Shown here: positions 8,201 to 16,404 of the stretch, piece after piece
Layout: every line of letters begins with the position of its first letter
Position numbering within the stretch: the stretch's first letter is position 1
Made by a program: the position numbers and the translations under genes
The notes under the pieces: model-generated
Told to the model about the DNA's origin: nothing
The model's database searches: none
Seen by the model: the letters and a program-made list of their open reading frames with translations, nothing else
Assembly (NCBI GenBank): GCA_002381185.1
Contig: DFOA01000017.1
Coordinates: 1 to 64,000 of the forward strand
From: Firmicutes bacterium UBA3553
GTDB taxonomy: Bacteria > Bacillota > Clostridia > Tissierellales > Sedimentibacteraceae
Length of the DNA stretch: 64,000 nucleotides
Reading direction: 5' to 3'

Positions 8201-9615
8201 GCAGCTTCTGCAAATTCATGAACATTCATGCCTAATGAGTTGGCAAATGTTTCAATAAATGAGCCGCAGCCTGATGAGCAGGCTTCATTCAGCATGATTG
8301 AATCTATAACTCCGTTTTTTATAACCATGCTCTTCATATCCTGACCGCCGATGTCAATTATGAAATCCACACCGTTCAGGAAAAAGTCTGCTGCCTTGTA
8401 ATGTGCCACTGTTTCAATTTCGCCTGTATCTATGCTTAGCGCTGCCTTTATTAAATGTTCTCCGTAGCCTGTAACTGCAGTGTAGGCAATTTTTATGCCA
8501 TTGTGTATTTTGCCATAAAGTTCTTTAACAGCTTTTACTGCAGAATTTAATGGGTTTCCGGCATTGCTTGCATAGTATGAATATAATATTTCACCCTCTT
8601 CGGTGATTAAAACAAGCTTTGTTGTTGTGGAGCCTGCATCAATCCCCAAAAAGGCTGATCCGTTATATTCATGGATGCTTTTCTGCTTTGCTTTATTTTT
8701 ATTATGTCTATCTAAAAATTTATTGTACTGTTCTTTATTTTTAAACAATGGCTCCAGATCTTTTTTACGGTATTCAATACTGGTGTTTTCCATTGTGTTT
8801 TCTATTTTTTTATAAAACTCATTAAAGCTTATTTCTTCATTATCTGTTGCCAGCAAAGCAGCACCAATGGCAACATAATAGTTGGCATCTTCAGGGCATA
8901 TTGCATTTTCGCTGCTTAAATTTAATGTTTCTTTAAATCTTTCTCTCAGCTCAGACAAAAAGAACAAGGGGCCGCCTAAAAAAGCAACATTTCCTTTAAT
9001 GGGTCTGCCTTGGGCAAGTCCGCTTATTGTCTGATTGACAACTGCCTGAAAAATTGATGCGGCAATATCTTCCTGCCTGGCTCCTTCATTTAGAAGGGGC
9101 TGTACGTCTGATTTTGCAAAAACACCGCAGCGTGATGCAATGGGGTAGATTGTCTTGTGCTTTTTAGACAGTTCATTTAAACCGACAGCGTCAGTCTTCA
9201 TCAATATTGCCATTTGGTCTATGAATGCTCCTGTGCCTCCTGCGCAGGAACCATTCATGCGCTGTTCAAGGTTTCCGGACAAGTATGTTATTTTAGCATC
9301 CTCTCCGCCAAGTTCAATAACCACATCAGTGCCAGGGATGTATTTTTCTATGGCACGTGTTGATGCGGCAACCTCCTGAACAAATGTTATACCTAAATAT
9401 TTAGACACATCAATGGCGCCTGAACCGGTAATGCTTATTTTAATAGAGCTTTCATTCAGTTTTTCATATGAGTTCTTAATAATTTCAGTAACAGTATTCC
9501 TTATATCAGAGTAGTGTCTTTCATATTGTTTATGAATTATGTTTCCTTTATTGTCTACTACAGCTATTTTTACTGTAGTAGATCCTATATCAAGTCCTAC
9601 CAGATAATTTTTCAT
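5290..9615 (-). CDS. 2-hydroxyacyl-CoA dehydratase activase-related protein (BadF/BadG-type ASKHA, large form)
   Basis: A 1441-residue protein of the acyl-CoA dehydratase activase family. Such proteins use ATP to pass a low-potential electron to 2-hydroxyacyl-CoA dehydratases or benzoyl-CoA-type reductases. It has two ASKHA ATPase units: residues about 1-260 (start MKNYLVGLDIGSTTVKIAVVD) and about 325-590 (FLGIDAGSTTTKLVLI). Each has a cluster-cysteine region: GSCAGGTGAF in the first and NEACSSGCGSFIETF in the second. A CRQCTNNC cysteine set follows near residue 640, then a long C-terminal part resembling the DUF2229/HgdB-like region (AGRPYHVDPEINHG). I place the start at ATG 9615, with GGAGG at 9621-9625; the TTG four codons upstream overlaps that site. 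It is divergent from the liv transporter. Its target enzyme is not in the window, and these large stand-alone forms have no firmly established substrate. Confidence 0.85.
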   Translation of the reverse strand: MKNYLVGLDIGSTTVKIAVVDNKGNIIHKQYERHYSDIRNTVTEIIKNSYEKLNESSIKISITGSGAIDVSKYLGITFVQEVAASTRAIEKYIPGTDVVIELGGEDAKITYLSGNLEQRMNGSCAGGTGAFIDQMAILMKTDAVGLNELSKKHKTIYPIASRCGVFAKSDVQPLLNEGARQEDIAASIFQAVVNQTISGLAQGRPIKGNVAFLGGPLFFLSELRERFKETLNLSSENAICPEDANYYVAIGAALLATDNEEISFNEFYKKIENTMENTSIEYRKKDLEPLFKNKEQYNKFLDRHNKNKAKQKSIHEYNGSAFLGIDAGSTTTKLVLITEEGEILYSYYASNAGNPLNSAVKAVKELYGKIHNGIKIAYTAVTGYGEHLIKAALSIDTGEIETVAHYKAADFFLNGVDFIIDIGGQDMKSMVIKNGVIDSIMLNEACSSGCGSFIETFANSLGMNVHEFAEAATLSQHPVDLGTRCTVFMNSKVKQAQREGATLSDISAGISYSVIKNALFKVIRLKSLDSIGEKVVVQGGTFYNNSVLRAFELITGREVVRPDIAGIMGAFGAALVARSKYDISKKSSFVKEEELERFAFNTSMERCRQCTNNCLLTINKFSDGRYFVSGNRCERGAEKYVHVEKKAPLPNLYKYKYKRVFNYKPLAVNEAKKGLIGIPRVLNMYEDYPFWFRFFTELGYRVVLSGVSSKKIYELGMGTIPSESVCYPGKITHGHIIDLINKKVNKIFYPCISYNIKEDENAGNHFNCPVVVSYPESIEANIDLKNVKFYKPFLNLDDKEKLINKLYKELGLTENLTFQEIKNAAHKAYDELFTYKQDVRNEGTKAIEYIKKNNKKGIILAGRPYHVDPEINHGIPEMIEGYGLVVLSEDSLENEHPIERPLRVIDQWAYHTRLYAAATYVSNTDYLELIQLNSFGCGLDAVTTDQVSEILQKNNKIYTVIKIDEITNLGAIRIRIRSLLASMEERDKNGVVYKCAENTDNRPVFTKEMKKNHTILVPQMSPIHFQFIETAAKMSGYNAVVLPAVDKQAVDVGLKVVNNDACYPSIIVVGQLINALESGKYDLDNVSLMISQTGGGCRATNYIGFIRKALKDSGYSNIPVISFNVVGLEKQPGFKITAAFINRLIMGIVIGDTLMRATYRTRPYEKIKGSVNELYRKWVEKCHKIIESGNYLEYKRTIKNIVNDFDHIELDESIRKPKVGIVGEILVKFHPNANNDVFSLLEEEGAEVVVPDLLDFFSYTSLNGVIKYDELLVGSKKSKAVNSIAVKAIDMYKKPSVDAFRNSKRFTTPSNIREIAHKAEKFLSLANQSGEGWFLTGEMVELLDSGVDNILCLQPFACLPNHITGKGMIKKLKDAYPISNIVPIDFDAGISEVNQINRIKLMLTNAFRNMKMTDSKKMTGLKDIEEEMPNFNLENMQEQEI

Positions 9616-10105
9616 TGTGTCCTCCAAAGCCTGTACCGGCTTTAAATATTCTATAGGGGGTTATAGAATAAACCATTACAAAAATAAGATTATCGACTTG
9701 TCCAAAGGAAAAGTCGAATCTGTGTACTTACTACATTCTATTCAACATATCAGGGCAGTTTAAGTATATATTAATTTTACACTTCTTAAGCACCTGTCGA
9801 CCTGTTATGTCCCTCAAACATAATTAATTAGCTAAATTTAGTATTAATATATTATATCATTTAATTTATTAAAATCAACTTAAATAAGTTAAGAAAAGGT
9901 GTTTTGACTGCAATAATTGTGCCCAAAACAGCAAATGGAAAATATTTGTCAAAAATATATTTATTTTATCATTAACAATATATGAATAGCTAAAAGAAAA
10001 CTTGCATTTTATTTAACGTAAGTTTATATACATATAATAACAAAAAAGTTTACATTGACAGAATTCGGCAGGAAAATTGTGTTAATTATTAATTAGGAGG
10101 AATTT
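9616..10105. promoter_or_regulatory. divergent intergenic region, candidate minus-strand promoter and leader hairpins
   Basis: On the minus strand, TTGATT (9878-9873), a 16-bp spacer and TATAAT (9856-9851) form a promoter for the activase gene. The leader of about 230 nt contains three perfect short hairpins: TCGACTT/AAGTCGA (9693-9699/9711-9717), TTCTATA/TATAGAA (9649-9655/9662-9668) and AAAGCC/GGCTTT (9626-9631/9638-9643). On the plus strand, TTGCAT at 10002-10007 with TATATA at 10025-10030 is a weak candidate for the liv operon. I recognise no riboswitch class. Confidence 0.4.
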
Positions 10106-11263
10106 ATGAAAAAAAAGGTGTTATGGTTAGTCAGTGTATTGTTAATTTTTACAATGGCATTATCAGCTTGCGGAACTTCAGCCCCAGCTAGTGATAAAAT
10201 CAAAATAGGTTGGATTGGCTCGTTGACAGGAGACCAAGCTGTTTGGGGAACATGTGAGAGCAACACGGTGAAAATGTTGATTGAAGAATTGAATGCCAAT
10301 GGAGGTTTATTGGGGAAACAGGTTGAAGGAATATATTATGATACAAAGGGTGATGCAGCAGAGGCTGTTAACGCCGTCAAGAGACTCATAACCCAGGACG
10401 GTGTGGTTGCAATAATAGGACCTAATGCAAGCGGTCAGGCAATATCAATTTCGGCTGTTCTTGAGCAGTACAAGGTTCCTGATATAGCTACAGTTGCTAC
10501 AAATCCCAAAGTTACAGTCGGTGATGACGGAAATGTTAAACCATATAACTTCAGAGTATGTTTCATTGACCCTTATCAGGGAGCGGTGGCAGCAGGTTAT
10601 GCATATGACAGATTGGGGTTAAAAAATGCGGCAGTATTATATGATGTAGCAAGTGACTATTCGCAGGGATTCACAGAATTCTTTGAAAAGACATTTGCTG
10701 AAAAAGGTGGCAAAATCGTTGCAAAAGAAGGCTTTAAAGAAGGAGATGTTGATTTTAGACCACAGCTCAGCAAAATTAAAGAATCAAATCCCGACTTAAT
10801 ATTAATGCCCTATTATTACAAGGAAGTTGCATTAAGTGCTAATCAGGCAAGAGAGCTGGGAATTAATGCAACGTTAATCGGCGGTGACGGATGGCCTTCG
10901 GAGCAATTAATGGAAATGGCATCAGGTTCCATTGAGGGGAGCTATATTGTCAACCATTTGGATTTTAACGACCCTGAAGTAAAACCACTGCAGGACGCAT
11001 ATAAGGCAAAATACAATCTGCCGATGGAATTGAACGGATATATGGCACATGATGCATTTAAGCTTCTTGAAGCAGCAATTAAGGATGCTAACTCAACCGA
11101 TCCTGTAAAAATAACAGAATCTTTAACAAAGGTTACAGTTGAAGGAGTAACAGGAACAATAAAAATCAGTGAAGAAGATCATAACCCTATAGGAAAACAA
11201 GCCGCAATAGTGAAGATAGAAGATGCTGACTATATATTCCAGGAAAAGTATGGTTTGCAATAA
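10106..11263 (+). CDS. livJ: branched-chain amino acid ABC transporter, substrate-binding lipoprotein
   Basis: The extracytoplasmic binding protein of a LivFGHMJ-type importer. The 385 residues begin with a lipoprotein signal peptide (KKKVLWL, a hydrophobic stretch, then LSACG with the lipid-modified cysteine at residue 22). A type I periplasmic-binding fold follows, marked by IKIGWIGSLTGDQA, the LNANGGLLGK segment and AIIGPNASGQA. AGGAGGA precedes ATG 10106. It is first in a five-gene operon, with an attenuating stem-loop just after it. The ligand could be leucine/isoleucine/valine or another amino acid or amide; the sequence cannot tell. Confidence 0.92.
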   Translation: MKKKVLWLVSVLLIFTMALSACGTSAPASDKIKIGWIGSLTGDQAVWGTCESNTVKMLIEELNANGGLLGKQVEGIYYDTKGDAAEAVNAVKRLITQDGVVAIIGPNASGQAISISAVLEQYKVPDIATVATNPKVTVGDDGNVKPYNFRVCFIDPYQGAVAAGYAYDRLGLKNAAVLYDVASDYSQGFTEFFEKTFAEKGGKIVAKEGFKEGDVDFRPQLSKIKESNPDLILMPYYYKEVALSANQARELGINATLIGGDGWPSEQLMEMASGSIEGSYIVNHLDFNDPEVKPLQDAYKAKYNLPMELNGYMAHDAFKLLEAAIKDANSTDPVKITESLTKVTVEGVTGTIKISEEDHNPIGKQAAIVKIEDADYIFQEKYGLQ

Positions 11264-11267
11264 ACAA

Positions 11268-11295
11268 AAGGCGGGTTTGCCCCGCCTTAATTTTT
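11268..11295 (+). terminator. leaky terminator or mRNA-stabilising stem between livJ and livH
   Basis: AAGGCGGG (11268-11275) pairs perfectly with CCCGCCTT (11281-11288), followed by AATTTTTAA. Such a stem in this position usually raises the binding protein relative to the membrane genes. Confidence 0.65.
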
Positions 11296-11309
11296 AACAG
11301 GAGGAAAGT

Positions 11310-12191
11310 ATGAGCGCATTTTTACAACAGGTTGTAAACGGTTTGTCCATAGGCAGCGTCTATGCTTTGATGGCAGTTGGATATTCTCTTGTATACAGTA
11401 TAATGAACTTTTCAAATTTTGCCCATGGCGGCGTCATAATGATTGGGGCATATATAGGATATTTTTGCCTCACACTTTTGAAGGTACCGTTTTTTGCAGC
11501 ATTTATATTATCTGCCCTGGGCTCTGGACTTTTGGCGGTAACTATGGAAAGAATTGTATACAGGCCTTTGAGAAAAAGAAATGCACCATTTCTTTACTTT
11601 ATTATATCTGCCATGGGAGCATCAATATTTTTGGAAAATTTGGTGATAGCTTCACCCATAGGACCCACATTCAGATCCTATCCGCCTATTTTTTCAACAG
11701 AACCTATACTGCTTGGAAATATTGCTTTGGGACGAATAGATTTATTGATGTTTATAATATCAGCACTAAGCCTAATTGCCTTGGTGTACATAATAGAAAA
11801 AACTAAAATAGGACTTTCCATCAGGGCAACTTCCTACAGTATCAAAGGAAGTACGTTGATGGGAGTAAATGTGGACATAGTTATTTTTATAATTTTTGCA
11901 TTAGGGGGATTACTGGCTGGGCTTGCGGGAATGTTTTTCGGCATGAAGTATACCGTATATCCCCAAATAGGAAACATAACCACAAAGTCATTTGTTGCAG
12001 CAGTTTTCGGCGGCTTGGGCAGTCTGCCCGGAGCGGTTATCGGTTCAGTCTTGCTAGGATTGATTGAAACTATGACTTCCGGAATTTTGTCTTCACAGTA
12101 CAGAGACTTAATTGTATTCGCACTTTTGATAGGTGTGTTGGTTTTTAAACCGACAGGCTTAATGGGCAAGTCTACGGAAGACAAGGCATAG
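11310..12191 (+). CDS. livH: branched-chain amino acid ABC transporter, permease LivH
   Basis: A membrane permease subunit of 293 residues. It has several hydrophobic helices and typical LivH motifs: QQVVNGLSIGSVYALMAVGYSLVY near the start and the cytoplasmic EAA-type loop around AVFGGLGSLPGAVIGSVLLG. It should pair with LivM in the inner membrane. It starts at ATG 11310 after AGGAGGA and ends 9 bp before livM, consistent with co-transcription. Confidence 0.93.
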   Translation: MSAFLQQVVNGLSIGSVYALMAVGYSLVYSIMNFSNFAHGGVIMIGAYIGYFCLTLLKVPFFAAFILSALGSGLLAVTMERIVYRPLRKRNAPFLYFIISAMGASIFLENLVIASPIGPTFRSYPPIFSTEPILLGNIALGRIDLLMFIISALSLIALVYIIEKTKIGLSIRATSYSIKGSTLMGVNVDIVIFIIFALGGLLAGLAGMFFGMKYTVYPQIGNITTKSFVAAVFGGLGSLPGAVIGSVLLGLIETMTSGILSSQYRDLIVFALLIGVLVFKPTGLMGKSTEDKA

Positions 12192-12200
12192 GGGGTAATT

Positions 12201-13118
12201 ATGAGCTTGGATTATGTAGTTGGTATATTAATATTGTCAGGCATTAATTTAATGACTGTTCTGGGGTTGTCGTTACTGACAGGATTTACAGGAATGTTTT
12301 CTTTCGGACATGCAGGATTTATGGCAATTGGAGCATATGTGGCGGCATCAATTACAACAAAAATGAATTTTTCATTTTTGCCGGAGTCAATGCTTTGGAT
12401 GCAATTTTATATAGCATTGGCGGCAGGAGGAATTACTGCTATGATAGTCAGTCTTTTTATTGGAAGACTCACGCTAAATTTAAAAGGAGACTATTTCTGC
12501 ATAGCTACTTTGGGATTTGGTGAAGCAATAAGGCTAATACTGGACAATGTTCAGTACTTTGGCGGCGCAAGAGGACTTTCAGGAATTCCCACAGGAGATA
12601 CAACAACTTTGCCAAATGTTATAATTATAAATATTATTGCTATATTTGCTTTGGTTTCCATAATTAAATCAAGGCACGGAAGAAATATGGTTGCCATCAG
12701 GGAAGAGGAACTGGCGGCGCAGACAATTGGAATAGATGTTTTTAAATACAAAATGACCGCTCTTGCCATAAGCGCGCTGTATGCAGGTATATCTGGCGGC
12801 ATGATGGCACATTACTTAGGCTACATTCAGCCTATCATGTTTAAACTGGTAAAGTCGACAGAACTTACAATAATAGTAATATTTGGAGGATTGGGGAGCG
12901 TATCTGGAAGTGTAATAGGCACAATGCTTCTGACATTTCTGCCGGAAGTCTTAAGAAGTTTCTACAACTGGAGGCTGGTAATTTATGGAGCTGCGGTAAT
13001 ATTAATAATGATAACAAGACCGCAGGGGTTAATGGGCGGCAAGGAATTCAGCCTGAAGCCTGTTGTCAGATTTGTCAGAGACAGAGCGAATAAAGCAAAA
13101 GAGGAGGTAAAGTCATGA
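12201..13118 (+). CDS. livM: branched-chain amino acid ABC transporter, permease LivM
   Basis: The second permease subunit, 305 residues and largely hydrophobic. It has the LivM signature LLTGFTGMFSFGHAGFMAIGAY and the conserved IVIFGGLGSVSGSVIGT loop that contacts the ATPases. The C-terminal tail is basic (VRFVRDRANKAKEE). The stop overlaps the livG start by four bases (ATGA), a sign of translational coupling. Confidence 0.93.
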   Translation: MSLDYVVGILILSGINLMTVLGLSLLTGFTGMFSFGHAGFMAIGAYVAASITTKMNFSFLPESMLWMQFYIALAAGGITAMIVSLFIGRLTLNLKGDYFCIATLGFGEAIRLILDNVQYFGGARGLSGIPTGDTTTLPNVIIINIIAIFALVSIIKSRHGRNMVAIREEELAAQTIGIDVFKYKMTALAISALYAGISGGMMAHYLGYIQPIMFKLVKSTELTIIVIFGGLGSVSGSVIGTMLLTFLPEVLRSFYNWRLVIYGAAVILIMITRPQGLMGGKEFSLKPVVRFVRDRANKAKEEVKS

Positions 13119-13897
13119 GCGTGCTTTCCCTTAAGAATGTGACAAAGAGATTTGGAGGACTTACGGCAGTAGACAATGTGAGTTTTGATATTGAACAGGG
13201 GGAAATTTTTGGGCTTATTGGTCCAAATGGTGCAGGAAAGACCACCATATTTAATTTAATAACATCAATATACAGTATTACAGAAGGCCAGATATGTTTT
13301 TACGATCAAAAGCTTGAAAGGTTAAAACCTTTTGAAATTGCTAATATGGGAATTACAAGGACGTTTCAGAATATAAGGCTTTTTAAAAAACTTACGGCAT
13401 ATGACAATGTGCTTACAGCATGCCATAGATCTGCTGACTATAGCATTTTTAATTCTATTATAAGATTTGGAAAATTTAAATATCAGGAAAGAGGGTTGAA
13501 CAGGAAGACTGATGAGCTGCTAAAATTAATGGGGCTTTGGGATTATAAGGACATAGTGGCGTCAAACCTGCCTTACGGTCTTCAGAGAAAGCTGGAAATT
13601 GCAAGGGCGCTTGCTTTAGAGCCTAAGCTTCTGCTCCTTGATGAGCCGGCGGCAGGTATGAACCCAGAGGAAACCATGCAGCTCATGGAACTTATAAGAG
13701 AGATAAGGGAAAAACTTAATTTGACCGTATTGATCATTGAGCACCACATGGACTTAATAATGGGTGTCTGTGACAGAATATTTGTGCTTAATTTTGGTAT
13801 TCCGCTTGCCTTTGGAACTCCGAAAGAAATTCAGGAAGATAAAAAGGTTATAGAAGCTTATTTAGGAAAAGAGGAGAGAAACTATGCTGAAGGTTAA
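13115..13897 (+). CDS. livG: branched-chain amino acid ABC transporter, ATP-binding protein LivG
   Basis: A 260-residue ABC ATPase. It has Walker A GPNGAGKT, a Q-loop followed by TFQNIRLF, the LivG-type signature in NLPYGLQRKLEIARAL (where LSGGQ is replaced by LPYGLQ, normal for LivG), Walker B LLLLDEPAAGMNPEE and the switch histidine in LIIEHHMDLIM. It overlaps livF by 14 bases. Confidence 0.95.
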   Translation: MSVLSLKNVTKRFGGLTAVDNVSFDIEQGEIFGLIGPNGAGKTTIFNLITSIYSITEGQICFYDQKLERLKPFEIANMGITRTFQNIRLFKKLTAYDNVLTACHRSADYSIFNSIIRFGKFKYQERGLNRKTDELLKLMGLWDYKDIVASNLPYGLQRKLEIARALALEPKLLLLDEPAAGMNPEETMQLMELIREIREKLNLTVLIIEHHMDLIMGVCDRIFVLNFGIPLAFGTPKEIQEDKKVIEAYLGKEERNYAEG

Positions 13898-14603
13898 TAA
13901 TTTAAATGTTTATTACGGCGGTATTCATGCCTTGAAGGGGGTGTCGCTGAATGTTGAACAAGGCCGGATAGTTTCTATAATAGGGTCGAACGGAGCAGGA
14001 AAATCCACATTAATAAATTCAATAAGCGGAATAGTCAAGTATAAGGAAGGCGAAATTCTTTATAAAGGCGAAAGACTTCCGAAGCAAGCGCATAAAATAG
14101 TTAAATCAGGCATATGCCAGGTTCCTGAAGGAAGAATCATATTTGCTAACCTGACGGTTATGGAAAATCTCCGAATGGGATCATTTTTAAGAAAGGATAA
14201 AGAGGAAATCAGCAAGGATTTTGATAGAATATTTGAACTGTTTCCCATATTGAGGGAAAGAGAAAAGCAAGCGGCAGGAACCCTGTCAGGAGGAGAACAG
14301 CAGATGCTTGCCATGGGAAGAGGCTTAATGTCAAATCCAGATTTAATATTGCTGGATGAACCCTCTCTTGGTCTTGCGCCTTTATTGATTAATACTATTT
14401 TTGATATAATTGTTGAAATAAAAGATATGGGCAAAACAATTTTATTGGTTGAACAAAATGCTTTTAAAGCTTTATCGGTTGCTGATTATGCATATGTTCT
14501 CGAACAGGGGGCGGTATCTTTAGAAGGTATGGCAAGTGATCTTATAAAAAATGAAAAAATACAGGAAGCTTATCTTGGAAAGAAGAAGGAGCAGGCAGTA
14601 TAG
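13884..14603 (+). CDS. livF: branched-chain amino acid ABC transporter, ATP-binding protein LivF
   Basis: A 239-residue ABC ATPase, partner of LivG. It has Walker A GSNGAGKS, the family hallmark VPEGRIIFANLTVMENL, signature LSGGEQQMLAMGRGLM, Walker B LILLDEPSLGLAP and LLVEQNAFKAL. It is the last gene of the operon and is followed by a strong terminator. Confidence 0.95.
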   Translation: MLKVNNLNVYYGGIHALKGVSLNVEQGRIVSIIGSNGAGKSTLINSISGIVKYKEGEILYKGERLPKQAHKIVKSGICQVPEGRIIFANLTVMENLRMGSFLRKDKEEISKDFDRIFELFPILREREKQAAGTLSGGEQQMLAMGRGLMSNPDLILLDEPSLGLAPLLINTIFDIIVEIKDMGKTILLVEQNAFKALSVADYAYVLEQGAVSLEGMASDLIKNEKIQEAYLGKKKEQAV

Positions 14604-14616
14604 ATAATAGATAATT

Positions 14617-14648
14617 AAAGAAATCTCTGAATATGAGATTTCTTTTAA
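14617..14648 (+). terminator. terminator of liv operon
   Basis: AAAGAAATCTC (14617-14627) pairs with GAGATTTCTTT (14635-14645) around TGAATAT, with T's following. Confidence 0.88.
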
Positions 14649-14791
14649 CTTTATTTTGCCGATGAAGGTGAAAGATAAATTTTTAAATCGGGAGAGATTC
14701 TATTGATTTTATTTTAATATAAGGCTATGATATAATAAATAATAAAACAAAGATTAACGTTTTTGCAATATTAAAAAGGACGGTGACTCAT

Positions 14792-15469
14792 ATGAAACTC
14801 ACTTATTTAGGACATTCGGCGGTAATGATTGAAGACGGGAAATTCAAGGGAATTATTGATCCTTTTATATCAGGCAATTCATTTGCCACATTCAATATGG
14901 AGGAGCTTTCTCATGTAACACATATTTTTGTAACCCACGGACATAGCGACCACACAGGAGATACAGTTGAAATAGCTAGTAGAACCGGAGCATTGATAAT
15001 AGCCAACCATGAGATTTCATCATACTTTAACAAATATAAGCTAAGAACACATTCTATGCATATCGGCGGCAAATTCAGTTTTGATTTTGGAAGAGTAAAG
15101 ATGGTGAATGCTCTTCATGGCTCGGGAATTTCAGAAAATGGAAACATGATTTACGGCGGCAATCCATGCGGATTTGTAATTGAAATAAATAACAAGAAGG
15201 TATACCATGCTGGAGATACAGGCCTTACACTTGATATGAAGCTGTTGGAGGATGAAAATATAGACGTTGCTTTTCTTCCCATAGGAGGAAATTTTACTAT
15301 GGATATAGACGATGCAGTAAAAGCAGCAGGTTTTATTAAAGCAAAAAAAGTTGTACCTATTCATTACAACACATTTGGTATAATAAAAGCTGATCCGAAG
15401 GAATATAAAAACAAAGTGAAAAATTCGGAAGTTGTTTTATTAAATATCAATGAAAGTATGAATATCTAG
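14792..15469 (+). CDS. UPF0173 family metal-dependent hydrolase (YtkL-like)
   Basis: A 225-residue metallo-beta-lactamase-fold protein of the UPF0173 family, cytoplasmic, with unknown natural substrate. Metal ligands are visible in THGHSDHTGD (HxHxDH motif), in NALHGSG, in YHAGDTG, and in the C-terminal VPIHYNTF. The N-terminal MKLTYLGHSAVMIE is typical. I chose ATG 14792; a GTG at 14783 would add three residues but is only two bases from AAAAGGA. A TATAAT box at 14731-14736 lies upstream, followed by the ACAAAGATTAACGT element discussed in the findings. Confidence 0.88.
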   Translation: MKLTYLGHSAVMIEDGKFKGIIDPFISGNSFATFNMEELSHVTHIFVTHGHSDHTGDTVEIASRTGALIIANHEISSYFNKYKLRTHSMHIGGKFSFDFGRVKMVNALHGSGISENGNMIYGGNPCGFVIEINNKKVYHAGDTGLTLDMKLLEDENIDVAFLPIGGNFTMDIDDAVKAAGFIKAKKVVPIHYNTFGIIKADPKEYKNKVKNSEVVLLNINESMNI

Positions 15470-15492
15470 ATGAAATATTTCATAGGCATATA

Positions 15493-15521
15493 TTGAATAG
15501 TAAAAACGCATATGATATAAT
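15493..15521 (+). promoter_or_regulatory. promoter of PII-like gene
   Basis: TTGAAT (15493-15498), 17-bp spacer, TATAAT (15516-15521). It lies 24 bp after the preceding gene and gives the PII-like gene its own start. Confidence 0.6.
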
Positions 15522-15561
15522 CAAGAGAACAACAAGGACGAAGTGCAAGGGGAGGTTTTTA

Positions 15562-15912
15562 ATGTTTGCTTTAGTGCTAATATTGAATGACATTTACAAA
15601 CTTGATAATATACATGAGGTTTTCTATCAGGCAGAAATAGGAGCTACTACAATTGACAGTCAGGGAATGGGAAAGGTGCTTCTGGACCACAATATAAATG
15701 TTCCGATGCTTGATAGCGTAAGAAAGTTAATAGACGGCAGAAAACCATATAGCAAGACGGTGTTCAGCATCATAAGGGATAAGGAAAAGCTTGATGAAGT
15801 GGTTGAGAAAATAAAAGAAGAATTGGATTACTTTGATGAGCCCGGGGTTGGATTCATGTTTGTAATGCCGGTGATTGAGGTATATGGCTCAAATGCTGAT
15901 GATATAAAATAA
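15562..15912 (+). CDS. PII/CutA-like small protein
   Basis: A 116-residue protein with the look of a ferredoxin-like PII fold: FALVLILNDIYKLDNIHEVFYQAEIGATTIDSQG resembles the first beta-alpha-beta unit and T-loop entry of PII-type proteins (LDxILxxxxxxGxxGxTxxxxxG). A C-terminal beta-hairpin (GVGFMFVMPVIEVYG) follows. I cannot name a partner; no ammonium transporter or glutamine synthetase gene is near. The ATG at 15562 follows GGGGAGG at a good distance. A longer frame from 15493 begins inside the promoter's -35 box and is not credible. Confidence 0.55.
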   Translation: MFALVLILNDIYKLDNIHEVFYQAEIGATTIDSQGMGKVLLDHNINVPMLDSVRKLIDGRKPYSKTVFSIIRDKEKLDEVVEKIKEELDYFDEPGVGFMFVMPVIEVYGSNADDIK

Positions 15913-15914
15913 AT

Positions 15915-15950
15915 AAAAAGTATGGTTTGAATAAACAACCATACTTTTTG
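15915..15950 (+). terminator. terminator of PII-like gene
   Basis: AAAAAGTATGGTT (15915-15927) pairs with AACCATACTTTTT (15937-15949). Confidence 0.88.
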
Positions 15951-16255
15951 TATGCCCTACCGCCGTTTTTCAGAGCGCTTTTTTCTGAAAAACGGCGGTA
16001 GGTCAACCACAACGAGTTCCCAATTTATGCGAGCGACAGCGAGCAAATAAATTGGTGAACGAGACTGTGTTATGCCCTAACCCCGTTTTTCAGAGCGCTT
16101 TTTTCTAAAAAAGGTTGGTAGGTCAACCGCAACGAGTTCCCAATTTATGCGAGCGGCAGCGAGCAAATAAATTGGTGAACGAGACTGTGTTATGCCCTAA
16201 CCCCGTTTTTCAGAGCGCCATTTTCTGAAAAAGGTTGGTAGGTCAACCGTACAGA
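15951..16255. repeat. 120-bp tandem repeat array, 2.5 copies, hairpin-rich
   Basis: Units start with TATGCCCTA at 15951, 16071 and 16191, exactly 120 bp apart; the third stops after its first hairpin. Unit 1 holds an 18-bp perfect palindrome arm, CCTACCGCCGTTTTTCAG (15956-15973) against its complement at 15985-16002. A second hairpin is CCAATTTAT (16020-16028) with ATAAATTGG (16047-16055), with GCGAGCGACAGCGAGC in its loop. Copies 2 and 3 have decayed first hairpins. No ORF is present. The base composition is distinctly more GC-rich than the flanks. Confidence 0.9.
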
Positions 16256-16324
16256 GGTTTAATTTAAGCAATTATAGGACAAACAAATTTGACGCATTTT
16301 ACTGCAAAAAACTCTTATGAGCTA

Positions 16325-16380
16325 TTGACAACCGCTATTAGGAGGAATATACTTATAACAGATAGTGATAATGATTATCA
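16325..16380 (+). promoter_or_regulatory. feo promoter and Fur box
   Basis: TTGACA (16325-16330), 17-bp spacer, TATACT (16348-16353). A perfect 7-1-7 Fur box, TGATAATGATTATCA, lies at 16366-16380, around the transcription start. This predicts iron repression through Fur. Confidence 0.85.
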
Positions 16381-16404
16381 ATATCGTAAAGGTGGGAGGA
16401 AATT

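Noticed and set aside
5267..9379. Plus-strand ORFs of 60-122 codons across the activase gene
   Set aside because: They are shadows of the long minus-strand gene, lack ribosome binding sites and have no domain-like character.
9616..9627. TTG start four codons upstream of the activase ATG
   Set aside because: It overlaps the ribosome binding site that serves ATG 9615.
15951..16255. CRISPR-like repeat array
   Set aside because: Units are 120 bp with no short repeat/unique spacer alternation and no cas genes nearby.
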